Assembly: GCF_020379485.1 (NCBI RefSeq)
Contig: NC_063452.1
Coordinates: forward strand, 12,503,065-12,567,064
Origin: Brassica napus
Taxonomy: Eukaryota > Streptophyta > Magnoliopsida > Brassicales > Brassicaceae
Direction: 5' to 3'
Length of the DNA: 64,000 nucleotides
The translations under genes and the position numbers were made by a program. The notes below the pieces were generated by a model. The model was not told where the DNA came from, searched no databases, and saw nothing but the letters and a program-made list of their open reading frames with translations. Shown piece after piece: positions 1 through 11,393 of the stretch. The stretch's first letter is position 1; the number at the start of each line of letters is the position of its first letter.

Positions 1-142
1 CTTTATATATACTAAAGCACAAGTCACCTTACCAATCAGATTTTGACACATGGATTTATATTTTAAAAATTAAAAAATATTTAAAACAATAAAATCATTA
101 TTGAAAAAAATAAATGGCAAGCACGATCTCCACAACTAAATT

Positions 143-3100
143 ATGTGTTTGTTTCCTAAATTTACTGTAAAAAGTACTTGCTCATCCATTTCTCCAACAA
201 CTCCACGATCACCAATTATCAATCTCCAGATTCCAGTTATTCATCCATCGTTTATATTTGCCATCTTATTGATCCACACGCAAAAAGAAAGACAAAACAC
301 ACTTTCTCTACTACTCAAATTCACAAATATTTTTTCTTACTCAGTCTCTCATGATCTTACTCTTTTATATGCAGTGTCTGTATATTAAGCCTCGCTCTCT
401 CACATGCAAGGTTTCCCTTCGAAGAACTCAGCCTCAGGTTATCTCTTTTTCCAAATATGAAAAATCTGAAATATACTTACAAAATGAAATATATAAAGAT
501 TTTTGAGAATTTGCACTCTACATACAAGAAAGATCCAATAATTAGCTCTTATAACATTTTTTTGTTTTCATAGGAATTGTAGATTAATTTATGACCATTA
601 TACCCCTATTGCTTTCTACTCTTCGATTTTCATGATGCCCACATATTCCTTTAGATTCTTTTCTGATAATCCAATTCTACATGAAATAAATGTATCTGTG
701 TCAGACAAATTGATATATTATATTATATTCAAATTTCCCCGAACCAAGACACCTCTTCTTCTTCTTTATACGTTACTGTTCATCACTTAAATGATATATA
801 TCAGACATAACTCTATTTACTATGTCTTATTTGTGTTAATTGTCCAATCCAAATAGATCCAAGCGGCCGTGTAACGCCGCCTCCATCTTTTCCTTGTAGA
901 TGTCATCTGGTTTTATTTTGGTGGTGTTTCTTTCTTCTCTTCCTTTCTGATTGTTTACGTTGTGCGACAGAATTAGGAAAGCTTTGGCTGTTCTATAGTG
1001 GCTCGTTGGTTTAAGGCGGAGGCTCTGCTTGAGGGCGGTGGAGCAGACAACCGATTCCGCAAGTCAATCATCGGGATCCCTAAAGTTTGTCTCGATTGTT
1101 GAGAGGTGCTCGTTTGACGGCGGATCTATCCATAGAGATGGCGGTTCTCCCGGTGACGACTTGTTCGGACTTGTGAGAAGGTGGAGACCCTTCGCAATCA
1201 ACGGCGGAAGAGTTCGAGAGTCGGGTGTTCTTTATGGCTCTGGTGTTATGTGGCAGCGGGGCCCTTTGAGATGGCTTAGCTTTGAAGGTACACCGGTGAA
1301 GGTTCTATTAGCTGGCACGGACACTCTGCTATAGTGATGTCCCGGATAAAATGATATGCTGGCAGCGGCGGTGTCTGTCGCAGGTGGCGGCTCCGCCTCC
1401 TTCGTCTTCTTTCCCACATCTCCTCTAGTTCGCTTTAGTTTGTGTGTTTAATTAGGTGTGTTTCTTCTTTTTCCATGTAACCTAGCAATTTCCGTTTCAT
1501 CGGAGCTCCGGTCTATTTATGTTCAGATTTCCCCCTAGGGGCTTGATATATATTTAAGAGAAAGTGGAGTTTTTTTTTATTTTTTGAACTGATTCTCTGT
1601 TACAAGTGGAATTAACAAATCAAAACGACCAGGTCCCTTGCTAAACTCTCATTTTAACAGTCCCGGTAAAAGATTAAACATACTGCTATCATCCAAGTTG
1701 ATTACTAAAATGTTTACCCTTAACAATAACAAACTATCAGATTAACACACCGAGTAACCGACCAACGAAGATGCAATCCTGCATCAGACACTTCATTACA
1801 CCAACGGTTACAAGTGAATTTAGTAAACCAAAACGACGAGAGACATTGCTAAACTCCCGTTTAACCATCTCGAAAAAAGATAAAATAGATAGTGCTATTG
1901 TTCAAGGTCTGTTAGATTGTTACTAAATTTTTTAGCCTTCACAAAAACAAATTGACGGTCTAACATAACAAGTAACCAACCAATGAAGATGTAACCCTGC
2001 AAATAGACACTTTATTACTAAAAAGCAAAAAATAACTTTCACACAGAGATGCTATCAGCTTTTCACTTCTCATCAACACATTCAGCATCTACCCTCCATG
2101 ATGCTCCCTTCAAAGGATGTCTTTTTTCCTCTCACAACCATTGCTTGTCTCGACTCCTTTCGGTTTACAAGTCAAAGCTAGCTTCATCATTTGTAGCTGA
2201 CTGTTAGCATCAGAGTTTGGATCTCGTGCTTTTGTATTGTTCCTCTTAACTGATTCCAAGGGCCTAAATCCAAGTCTTCACCGGCACTTCTCTTTTATTA
2301 TTGATAGCTAGTATTATGTTTTAGCTGAAGTCTGAAGGTTTTTCCAGATAATAATATTTTTAAGAAACATTGTCCATACTTTCCTAGAGCACTTCTCTCT
2401 TATTCAATTACACAGCTAATTTTTATTTGTTGTAATCTACGAAAGACTTGTTTACTCAATAACTACAACATTATACGAAGAAGGGATTTTATTTAAAATA
2501 AGGTATCGATACGTATTGTACTCCTTACATCTCAAAACTGGATTATGCTATAAACCGAGCATACAAACAAATGCTAAAACAATCTTTAATATATTTTACA
2601 TGCTAATGAAAAGCTTAACAGGCTACAATATTTTATTGTCGGCTATTAATATAATTAGTGTATCCAATAATATTTTATCCGTCCACTCCTAAAATTAGAA
2701 CGTTAACTTCCCAAAAATTCTCCTAGCAATTTTCGTATAGAAGCTAATTAATATATTGTCCAAGAACAACATATTCTAGCTGGATAAATCTTTAAATGTG
2801 TTAAAACTCTCGTTCTCATCCTCTATCACCCCGAATCCAAAACCAATCTCGTTCTTCTTCTATTACCGTCGCCACAAACATATCACTCGTCCCATAATCT
2901 GGAAAAGTTTTGCAAACAAAACAACATCTCTTGGGCATACCATTGCGTTGTCGTCCATATACTTCACCTTAACTACATATTTATTTTGACTCCAAATACA
3001 CTTCTTCTCTGTTTTTATTTCAACAGAAAGGGGTATTAAAATGTTAAAAGAAGAGAATTATAACCGCAGCTACACGGAACGGAGTTGTCCAAGCTCGTTT

Positions 3101-4368
3101 CTTCACCCGACGCCGTCATGACTAAGCACACAGAAGGAAACAAATTTATTGTAGGTCAGAAGAACATTCTAACGACAGAGAAAAGAACATTTATTTTGTG
3201 TCAGGAATAATCACCTTGATTTATTTCGTCAAGTGTGAGAAGAATCTCATCGTTGAGCTCCTTTTATACACAAACCTCGAGTACTTGTTCTTGAAACCCT
3301 CCCCAAGAAAAACTTTTCGCATGCAACCCAATATCTTTTCTTTTGATCTTCCTGGCCATGCAGCCGCTGTGTCAGGTTTTCCTATGTTTCTACTGGTTCG
3401 TGATGCACAACAGACACACGTAAAAAGGTGGGCAAAGGGCAATCATTACTAACCCCCCAATTAAAAGTATAACCATTTTAGCTTACTACCTAAATACGGC
3501 CTACCCTAAATCGCGAAAACAAAACGTCATGTGGTTAGTTTGGTAATTGCAACATCACCTGGATTGAATCTGATCCCCACACATAATTATATTGTGTAGT
3601 TACCTAATTATGCACTTCTTATTAGATATTGAACCAATTCACCAAGATTTTTCTGTAAGGTACATTTCTGGAACGAATAAAAACAGAAACGAGAAGAGGA
3701 AGACTAAAGACAAACTTGGCATTAACAAGAACGGCTTAGGCCAACAGATAATCAAGCAAAACAAAAATCTCAAACTACAAAAAAAAACAAAAGAGCGCTC
3801 TTTACAACAAACGGAGTGAAAGAGCAGAACGTACATAATCTAAAAACAAGTGGTATCATTAGTTCTTCTCTTATTGTTTCTCTTTTATGTTACTCTTCAA
3901 AACTATGCTTTGTTTTTGTAACCGTTGCAAGTTTGCAGAAATACCTAACACTGTACCGGAAAAATGATGTGATGCATCTTTCATAAGATGCGGAGAGACA
4001 ACAAAAACCTAACACCCTACCAAGAGAAAGAGTATCAACAACTTTGTTGATGCAAATAGACTATTATCACAATATATCAGAATATTCAACGATTTTACAA
4101 AACTATTGGTAAGTCTTTTAAATATAAACTGAATTTTTTGACATATATTTTTAATTCTGTTTTTTATTTTCATTATTTCAAATCTACGTACATTATATTT
4201 TAAAGTATTTTTTTTGTTAGAGAAATACAAATAATTTTTTTTGTAGAGAAATACAAATAAAAGTTAAGTGGATCAAATATAATATTTCTATGTGTTCCTA
4301 TATATCTCAACTTTTTATGAAAAATGCTTCCAAATATGTATATCCTCTTTTTAAAAGATCACAATAGT
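143..4368. other. Helitron interior without recognisable gene
   Basis: AT-rich DNA with a GC-richer, gene-like patch at about 850-1450 (rich in GGCGG and CCGCC words; a 101-codon ORF at 1029-1334 and another on the other strand). I do not recognise either translation and neither has splice sites or a family motif, so the patch may be a captured exon fragment or an old LINE remnant. The remaining short ORFs (2798-2989, 3198-3452, 3592-3819, 4009-4230) look random. Nothing else was supportable here apart from the diverged tandem duplication at 1599-2018. Confidence 0.5.
1599..2018. repeat. Diverged tandem duplication, about 205 bp unit, two copies
   Basis: Copy one spans 1599-1799 and copy two 1807-2018. 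Both start with gttacaagtg, share blocks such as ttgctaaactc, aaaacgac, acaagtaacc or gagtaaccgacc, and end with cac-ttcattac or cac-tttattac. Identity by eye is roughly 75-80 percent with small indels, so the duplication is old. No coding potential is seen. Confidence 0.75.
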
Positions 4369-5178
4369 TGTGGGAACCGAAATTTGCACTGTCGATTTCC
4401 GTTTAAATAAGGAAACTAGGAAAACCCTAATTTCTCAGAGGTCCCGGATATCTGGTAATACCACACGCCAAGCAAATCAGAACACAATAATGACAACGAA
4501 GAAGTATAAAAATCGTAAGAAGAGAGCAAAGAGAAGTATTATTCCGAATTTGCGTATGAGCGTTTACAACAAGGTATAAGCCTGAGCTCGAGAGCTGTCG
4601 GCGAGATTCTTATTTCTAGCAACCCTAAGACGGCTAAACCTAATTGAGTCGCAGCTCGAAATAACAAAATGGAAAGTTGCCTAATTGCTCTAAGTGCTAA
4701 GTTTTCTCTGAAAAAGTCCCTCCCATGCTCTCGCCTAGGATCCCTTATATACTGGCTCCAAGGTCGGTTTACGCTCTTCCTCTTCTGCCCTTAAGCCGCC
4801 ATAGCATAAAAATGGAGATATTCCATTTTTTCCAATCTTCGTAATTATCTTCCAATTTCGTATTTATCCACGGAAACTTGACATTATCTTCCCTTGCGAA
4901 CCAAGTGTAAACCGACATGTGGTTCACGGGCTGTTGGTTAAGAAATCGTAAGTTGGGCCTCGAGTCACGTCTTAGGTCCCTTTGTCGAAGAAGCACGTGT
5001 TTGGTCGCTGCGTAACGATCCTTCTCGAGCTCTTGTCCGATGATTCGCGTTTCTTCCGCAAAGGTTTTTTCGTAAAGAAGAATCTATTTCGAAAAAGTAT
5101 TTGTCGAAGAATTTTCTACGTTTTTCTTCTTCGGGGATTTGGACGTTAACTTCGTCGTAACCGTTTTTGACCCCAACA
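4369..5178 (-). repeat. 3' LTR of the Ty3/gypsy element
   Basis: 810 bp, nearly identical to the other LTR where both can be aligned (single-base differences such as tctcagagg versus tcccagagg). It lacks a block of about 330 bp, corresponding to roughly 10873-11208 of the other copy, that holds the palindrome array. The minus-strand sequence just outside its inner edge, gctgtggggctaac, is a plausible polypurine tract. Positions 5179-5441 carry only spacer and the probable promoter and leader of the antisense gene. Confidence 0.9.
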
Positions 5179-5441
5179 GTTAGCCCCACAGCTCGTTAGA
5201 GTCGAGACTCTTGCGGGCGGTTTAACGATTTTGGCGAAGTTAGGCGTATTGAACGAAGTTTACTTCAAACTCAGTGGAAGAGAATTCTCGAGAAAATGTT
5301 TTTTTAAAAAAAATAAAAAAATAAAATAAAATTCTGATCTCATACTTCTATAAGTAGTGAGCTCTTGTCATTCATTTGCTTCACACCTTTCCTTCTTCAA
5401 ACCTTCAAAAACTCTCTAGCTCCAAATATCTTGTTTTTAAC

Positions 5442-6632
5442 ATGTCTTCTTCCCATGGTGACAAGCGGAGTTCCGATGTTGAGATGGGCGAGGCTACATC
5501 TCCGGCGCCGATTCCGACTTCTCCGGTCGAAGCGCCGGCTTGCGTTGCCGATCATCTCTCCTTTCGAGAGAAATTAGTTCGTCGCCAAGCCGAGAAAGAA
5601 AATGTTCGAGCCGGCGCCGAGTTACCGTCGTCTTCTGCACTGGCCGTTGCTCCGGGTCATGGGACCGAGGGCGTAACTCCCGAGATACGGGAACTCTCGC
5701 AGGCTCGGTTGTTCCGGATGCTTCGGCTTTACCTGCTGGATCGTCCACGACTCCGATTCTCGTCGAAGATAAGGGGAGGGCCGCTGACTCTATGCCGCCT
5801 CCTCCTGCCAGGAAGGAGATCGTTCTAGCGCTGCACGCTCCTAGTGTTGTTCCGGTTACTCAGCCTAAGGGCCAGAAGAGGAAGTTTACCAAGGGCGGTG
5901 ACAGGGAATCTTCGCAGCAAGGAGGCTCGAGCATAACGTCGGGGCTTCGCGGAAAGGTTTGTCGCTCACTCACTTTCTTGATCGTTGTATATTTTTCTAA
6001 AAGACAAAGGATCTCTAAATTTCTTCTCGTTTCGCAGTTCGTGTCGTTGATCGACGGGATGATCAGCGAGTGCGGTTCTGAGACCAGTCGTCTTGCCGGG
6101 GAGTTGTTGGAACTTCAGGGTAGATGGTTCGAAACCGAGGCCATGCTGACGGCTGTCAAGGGTTCTCACTCCGTGAAAGTGTCGAAACTTGAGATCGCGA
6201 TAGGGGAGCTCGAGAGGGACCTCGGGAAGAAGGTGAGTTCATTGCTCAAAGAAGAAGAAAGCCAGGAAGGCCAAATCTTCGGAAGTTCGTCGTCTTCAGC
6301 GTCAGATTGAGAATGATGCAGGATTAGTGAGCCGCGGGATTCGAGAGGCCAAGGACGCTCTTAGTTCTGAGTTCCAAGCTCGCTTGGCGAAGATCTCCGC
6401 CTTTCTGGGCTCCCTCGAGTGCATTCGGAACATGGATTTAGCCTTGGCGACAATCGAAGGCGGGATGGCCGTGGTTCAGTCGTTCCAAAGTGAGACTCCT
6501 CCGACCTTAGAGGCCGAAGAGGCCCGACTGTCCGGCTGCAAGGGAGATTTGGCAGTCGTGGATGGAGATTTCGATCTCATCCTAGCTGCAAGGGAGGGGA
6601 AGGATGGGTACTCGGGGGTGACGCGGCTCTAG
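5442..6632 (+). pseudogene. Antisense ORF of the Tat-like element (unknown protein, broken)
   Basis: A plus-strand gene lies between integrase and the 3' LTR, antisense to pol. The start at 5442 (MSSSHGDKRSSDVEMG) follows an AT-rich leader. The product begins with a Pro/Ser/Ala-rich region and a basic stretch (GQKRKF), then a helical, probably coiled-coil half rich in Leu, Glu and Arg (LAGELLELQ, KLEIAIGELERD). A good intron is visible: donor at 5956 (aaag|gtttgtcgc) and acceptor ttcgcag at about 6037. The frame shifts near 5695 and again near 6245-6255, so this copy looks broken. Extra antisense ORFs between int and the 3' LTR are known for Tat-lineage Ty3/gypsy elements; their function is unknown. 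I do not assign one. Confidence 0.65.
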
Positions 6633-7719
6633 GTTTAGATGAAGCGACGTTTAAGAGGGAGCGTGAATTCTGAGGATGACTTTGGTTAGATCTCTTGCGG
6701 GAGATTTTTTTTATGTTCGATGTTTCGGCCTTAAATGGCCTTATTTCGTGTTTCGGGACTGGCCGTGTGTGGCTTTGAATCCCCGCCGCTCTGCGGCTTT
6801 TATGACAAGATGGTCGAGTTGCATTTTTCATAAGCTTACGTATGGAGTGGAAGAAGGGTGATGAGTTGTCGTCTCATATCCTTTTTCGATGTGAAATGTT
6901 TTGTTCGAGATCTGTTTCGAGAGTTTTTCCTCGAGGTATCAACATCGCGGGATATCTGAAGATGTCGAACATAACATAGAGGCATGGTTTTGGGATCTCG
7001 TATGTTTTGGATATCATGCCTTGAGATGTTAGAGACCAGTGCGCTGGGTTTAAGGCAAGACCTAAGTTTACTTTCGGTTTAAGATTTTGTGCGGTGACTA
7101 GCCGGCTATCGATTTATCTGTCGCGATTTTAACCTGATTCGTACCGATTTAAAGTCCGCGATAGGTTCTCGGCTTATATGACTTGTTAGATACGAATCGA
7201 GCATCTCTCCGGAGACAATTTTTAAGCCAACCGGAAGTGCTGGACCAAAATTTCGTGTTTCTTTTATAGCGCTATTATCCTTGTGTCGGATGTACGAGAG
7301 TCATCTTCGTAAGATGGCTATCTCTGTTTAGGGCGTTCGAGAGTTCGATGTGATCAGCACCGAACTTGGCGGCAAATGCCGTTGTTTAGAGTTTTTGCAC
7401 AAGATATGTGTTAAAATGTTCATCATTTTTTGACGGAGTGTCCGTTTTCGTCGTTCGGAAGAAGTAATCCTTGAAGCATCTCTCACGACGTCTCGCGATG
7501 CCAATGGATGCTTCTTCCTAACGGCTGATTTATATTCGAATTCGAAAATGTTTCGCGGATACAAGATAATTTGCTTGGTTGAGATATGTCGGAAACATCG
7601 AAGGCGTGGTCGGATGTTTTCGAGTTTGAGAGTATACGAGTATACGTATCCACTCCCCCCTTTTTGATGAGGGGGGACAGCTGAATTTGCCTTTTGACAA
7701 ACTGACTACGTACTCCTTA
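6633..7719. other. Retrotransposon spacer, no gene seen
   Basis: Non-coding interval of the Ty3/gypsy element between the end of the antisense gene and the integrase C-terminus. It contains a C/T-then-G run near 7650-7680 (cccccc followed by gatgaggggggac) and only short random ORFs on either strand. No promoter or RNA gene could be supported. Confidence 0.6.
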
Positions 7720-10262
7720 TGGAGATCAAGCCGTCTCGTAGTTCGGTGATTGCGAGTGGGTCAGTGGTATTATTTTTTGAGATGCATCGCGTTCCAGGTC
7801 CTTGGAATTTTTATGCCTTCCATGTTGGGTATTTCGTAGGAGCCTGGTCGGATGATTTTTTCGATTTTATAGGGTCCTTCCCAGTTTGCTCCGAGTTTTC
7901 CCGCGTTTCGTTCAGCGGTGTTTTGGAAGACTTTGCGAAGGACTAGATCTCCCTGATTAAATCTGCGATTCCGTACGTTGGAATTGTAGTACTTCGCGGC
8001 TGCGTGTTGGTAATTTTGGATTCGGATGAGCGCTCGATCTCAGCGCTCGTTAATGAGATCGAGGTCGTCGAGGAGCATTGCGTTGTTGAGCTCCTCTCGT
8101 TCGGGAAGTAATCTTCTTCGAACACCGGGGAATTCTACTTCTGCGGGAATCATGCATTCCGTTCCGTACACCAGAGCGAAAGAGGTTTCTCCTGTTGCTC
8201 GCCTCGGGGTGGTACGGTGGACCAGAGGACTCCCTCGAGTTCGTCGGCCCACCTGCCTTTTTTGGCCTCTAAGCGTTTCTTCAGTCCGTCGAGAATGGTT
8301 TTATTAATCGTTTCAGCTTGTCCGTTACACTGCGGATATCTGGGCGTTGATTTGTTAAGCCGTATCTTCCATTTTTCGCAGAATGCCTCGAACCGGGTGG
8401 AGATAAACTGAGATCCGTTATTGGTTACGATTTCGTAAGGAACTCCATGCCTACAGATGATGTTTTTCCATACGAAACTTTCGACTTGGACATCTTTTAT
8501 ACTTGCGTACGAATCTGCCTCTACCCATTTTGAAAAGAAATCGGTGAGGACTAAAAGGAAACGCTTTTGCTTTGAATTATGAAGGGGACCGACGATGTCC
8601 ATGGCCCAGCGCATAAAAGGATAGGGCGATGTGATGGAGTAGAGGACTTCGGCTGGTTGTCGGATGGTTGGAGCATGCCTTTGGCATTTTTTCGCATTTT
8701 CGTGCGAACTTCTCGTAATCTCCGATCATCGTTGGCCAGTAGTATCCATGACGTTTGATTTTTACTGCCAGTGATATTCCGCTGGAATGATTGCCGCAGG
8801 ACCCAAAATGTACTTCTTCCATCACTTTTTTCGCTTCTTTCCCTTCCAGGCACGTCATAAGTGGTCTGGAGCATCTCCATTTGTATATTTTTCCATCTAC
8901 TATTACGTAGCGCGCGGCCTGTGTTCGGAATTTGCGGGCTGCCCATTTCTCGGTGGGCAGGCGTCCGTCGATAATGTAGTCTTGAATTTTCTACAGCCAC
9001 GGGGTATCACAGCCGTAATCAGATTGCTCTGATTAAGGTTGTATTGCCACTTCTTCTTCTTCGTCATCTTGACCTTCTATGAGGTTGACGACGATTGGTG
9101 GTCCGATGCTCGGGTGGTCCGATGCTCGGGTGTTCGATGAACTCGACCGGAATCACCTTTTTAAGTCCTGGATCAGAACTTGATGCTAAGACCGCGAGAG
9201 CATCTGTCTGGATGTTTTCGGAACGGGGAATTCTTGTGAGGGCAAAACAGTCAAACTTTTGAGCTAGTTTTCGGACCAGTTTGAGGTACGCATCCATCCG
9301 TTCGTCCCTGGCCTCATACTCTCCGCTGTACTGACTTGCCACTAACTGGGAATCGCAGTAAGCGTGGACGTTTCGTATCTTCAAGCCGTGAGCCAAACGC
9401 AGTCCTGCGACGAGTGCTTCGTATTCGGCTTCGTTGTTTGAGGCGTGGAATTCCAGCCTAAATGATTTCTCTAAGATCTCATTCGTTGGAGATGTGAGGC
9501 GAATTCCGACGCCTGATCCCTGCTTGGACGAGGATCCGTCGACGTGAAGGAGCCAAGTGGAATTTGGTTCCTCGTTGGTTATGGTCTCTGTCGGTAATTC
9601 GACCAAGAAGTCCGCAAGCACTTGTGACTTTGCTCTTGTTCTCGGTCGGTACTCGATATCGTATTCGCTCAGTTCTACCGCCCATTTGGCTAATCTGCCC
9701 GATTGACTCGGGCTGTGCAGGATCGTTCGTAGGGGAAAAGTCATGAGGACGACGATCGTGTGGGATTGGAAATATGGTCTTAGTTTTCGGGCCGATGTTA
9801 CGACCGCGCATGCTAATTTTTCCATTAACAGGTATCTAGATTCGGCATCCAGCAAGGTTTTGCTGATATAGAAAATAGGTTTCTGTTCACCGCGTTCTTC
9901 CCTCATTAGCACGCCGCTCACAGCTGTTGCTGATACAACGATGTGCAAGAACAAAGGTTCCCCCTCCACTGGTTTTGCAAGGACTGGGGGGAAGCCAAAT
10001 ACCGCTTCAGCTGTTGGAAAGCGTTTTCGTATTCTTCTGACCATTCAAATTTTTTATTTCCCCGTAAGACATCATAGAAAGGCAGGCACTTGTCTGTTGA
10101 TCGCGAAATAAAACGGTTAAGGGCTGCGACTCTACCGGTCAACCTCTGGACTTCCCGCTTATTCTTCGGCGAAGCCATCTCGATCAGTGCGTTGATCTAT
10201 TTTGGATTAGCCTCGATGCCACGGAATGTGACTAGGTAGCCGAGGAATTCCCCTGATGCCAC
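7720..10262 (-). pseudogene. Ty3/gypsy pol remnant: RT end, RNase H, integrase
   Basis: Read on the minus strand from 10262 downward. The last RT motifs come first (GEFLGYLV-like, then REVQRLTGRVAALNRF at about 10140-10178). Next are the RT-linked RNase H region (PIFYISKTL) and an RNase H domain with HVDGSS and NNEAEYEALVAG. The H2C2 integrase zinc module follows (GNHSSG... at about 8790), then the DDE core (MDIVGPL at 8600, [19 protein letters not shown]) and a C-terminal module (RKVFQNTAE, GANWEGPY) near 7750-7900. Several frame changes break it, for example around 8860-9060 and 8150-8250. The first RT half, protease and gag are absent. The product would have copied and integrated the element; this copy cannot. 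Confidence 0.85.
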
Positions 10263-11393
10263 ACCGAAATTTGCACTGTCGATTTCCGTTTAAATAAGGA
10301 AACTAGGAAAACCCTAATTTCCCAGAGGTCCCGGATATCTGCTAATACCACACGCCAAGCAAATCAGAACACAATAATGACAACGAAGAAGTATAAAAAT
10401 CGTAAGAAGAGAGCAAAGAGAAGTCTTATTCCGAATTTGCGTATGAGCGTTTACAACAAGGTATAAGCCTGAGCTCGAGAGCTGTCGGCGAGATTCCTAG
10501 TTCTAGCAACCCTATGACGGCTAAACCTAATTGAGTCGCAGCTCGAAATAACAAAAACGGAAAGTTGCCTAATTGCTCTAAGTGCTAAGTTTTCTCTGAA
10601 AAGTCCCTCCCATGCCTCTCGCCTAGGATCCCTTATATACTGTCTCCAAGGTCGGTTTACGCTCTTCCTCTTCTGCCCTTAAGCCGCCATAGCATAAAAA
10701 TGGAGATATTCCATTTTTTCCGATATTCGTAATTATCTTCCAAATTTCGTATTTATCCGCGGAAACTTGACATTTATCTTCCCTTGCGAACCAAGCGTAA
10801 ACCGACATGTGGTTCATGGGCTGTTGGTTAAGAAATCGTAAGTTGGGCCTCGAGTCACGTCTTAGGTCCCTTTGGGCCGTCTTTCGACTCGAAACGTTTA
10901 TTACGGCTTCTTTCGATAAAGAATGAACTTTCCACTGTTTTTACGGTAAAGTTTGATTGATAACTTAAAAATGGCGGGGAACGTGAGATGGGTACGCTAC
11001 GGTAGTCGGGAGATAGCATCGAAGGGTAGACAAGAATGCATGGACTGATGTCATATCGACGTTTCGGAAGAGGTCGGTCGCTACGTAGCGACCGGACTTT
11101 GGTTCGAGCTTGGTCGCTACGTAGCGACCGAGCGGAATGGACGTTTGGTCGCTACGTAGCGACTGAGCTTTGGCTCGAACTCGGTCGCTACGTAGCGACC
11201 GAGCGGAGCATGTGTTTGGTCGCTGCGTAACGATCCTTCTCGAGCTCTTGTCCGATGATCCGCGTTTCTTCCGCAAAGGTTTTTCGTAAAGAAGAAACTA
11301 TTTAGAAAAAGTATTTGTCGAAGAAGTTTTCTACGTTTTTCTTCTTCGGGGATTTGGACGTTAACTTCGTTGTAACTGTTTTTGACCCCAACA
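10263..11393 (-). repeat. 5' LTR of the Ty3/gypsy element (long version)
   Basis: 1131 bp. It ends in CA at 11393 and is followed by the ATAGT target duplication. Its inner edge has lost the first bases of the LTR (the TGTGGGA part) where it is joined to RT sequence, so the internal deletion removed the LTR border and the primer-binding site together. It retains the palindrome array at 11076-11236 that the other LTR lacks. Confidence 0.88.
11076..11236. repeat. Array of 18-bp palindromes, 35-36 bp period
   Basis: The perfect palindrome GGTCGCTACGTAGCGACC begins at 11076, 11112 and 11183, with a near-perfect copy at 11147 (last bases GACT) and a degenerate one at 11218. Start-to-start distances are 36, 35, 36 and 35 bases. 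The array sits inside the 5' LTR, probably in U3. Regular spacing close to 3.4 helical turns could present protein-binding sites on one face of the helix, but that is inference. Each unit contains TACGTA. Confidence 0.9.

Larger units (their letters stand above)
4369..11393 (-). mobile_element. Ty3/gypsy (Tat-like) LTR retrotransposon, internally deleted
   Basis: Two LTRs in direct orientation (4369-5178 and 10263-11393) enclose a reverse-strand pol remnant. The outer ends are TG...CA (tgtgggaacc at the left, gaccccaaca at the right) and are flanked by the 5-bp target duplication ATAGT at 4364-4368 and 11394-11398, which fixes the element borders. On the minus strand the order is 5' LTR, pol (end of RT, RNase H, integrase), a non-coding spacer, an antisense gene, a purine-rich tract, then the 3' LTR. 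Primer-binding site, gag, protease and most of RT are missing because the inner edge of the 5' LTR is fused directly to RT sequence at about 10262. The element cannot be autonomous. The Tat-like placement rests on the pol type and the antisense ORF. Confidence 0.9.

Noticed and set aside
1029..1417. Overlapping ORFs on both strands in a GC-richer patch
   Set aside because: No recognisable motif, no splice sites, and ORFs on both strands are expected in a GC-rich island; kept only as an unassigned patch.
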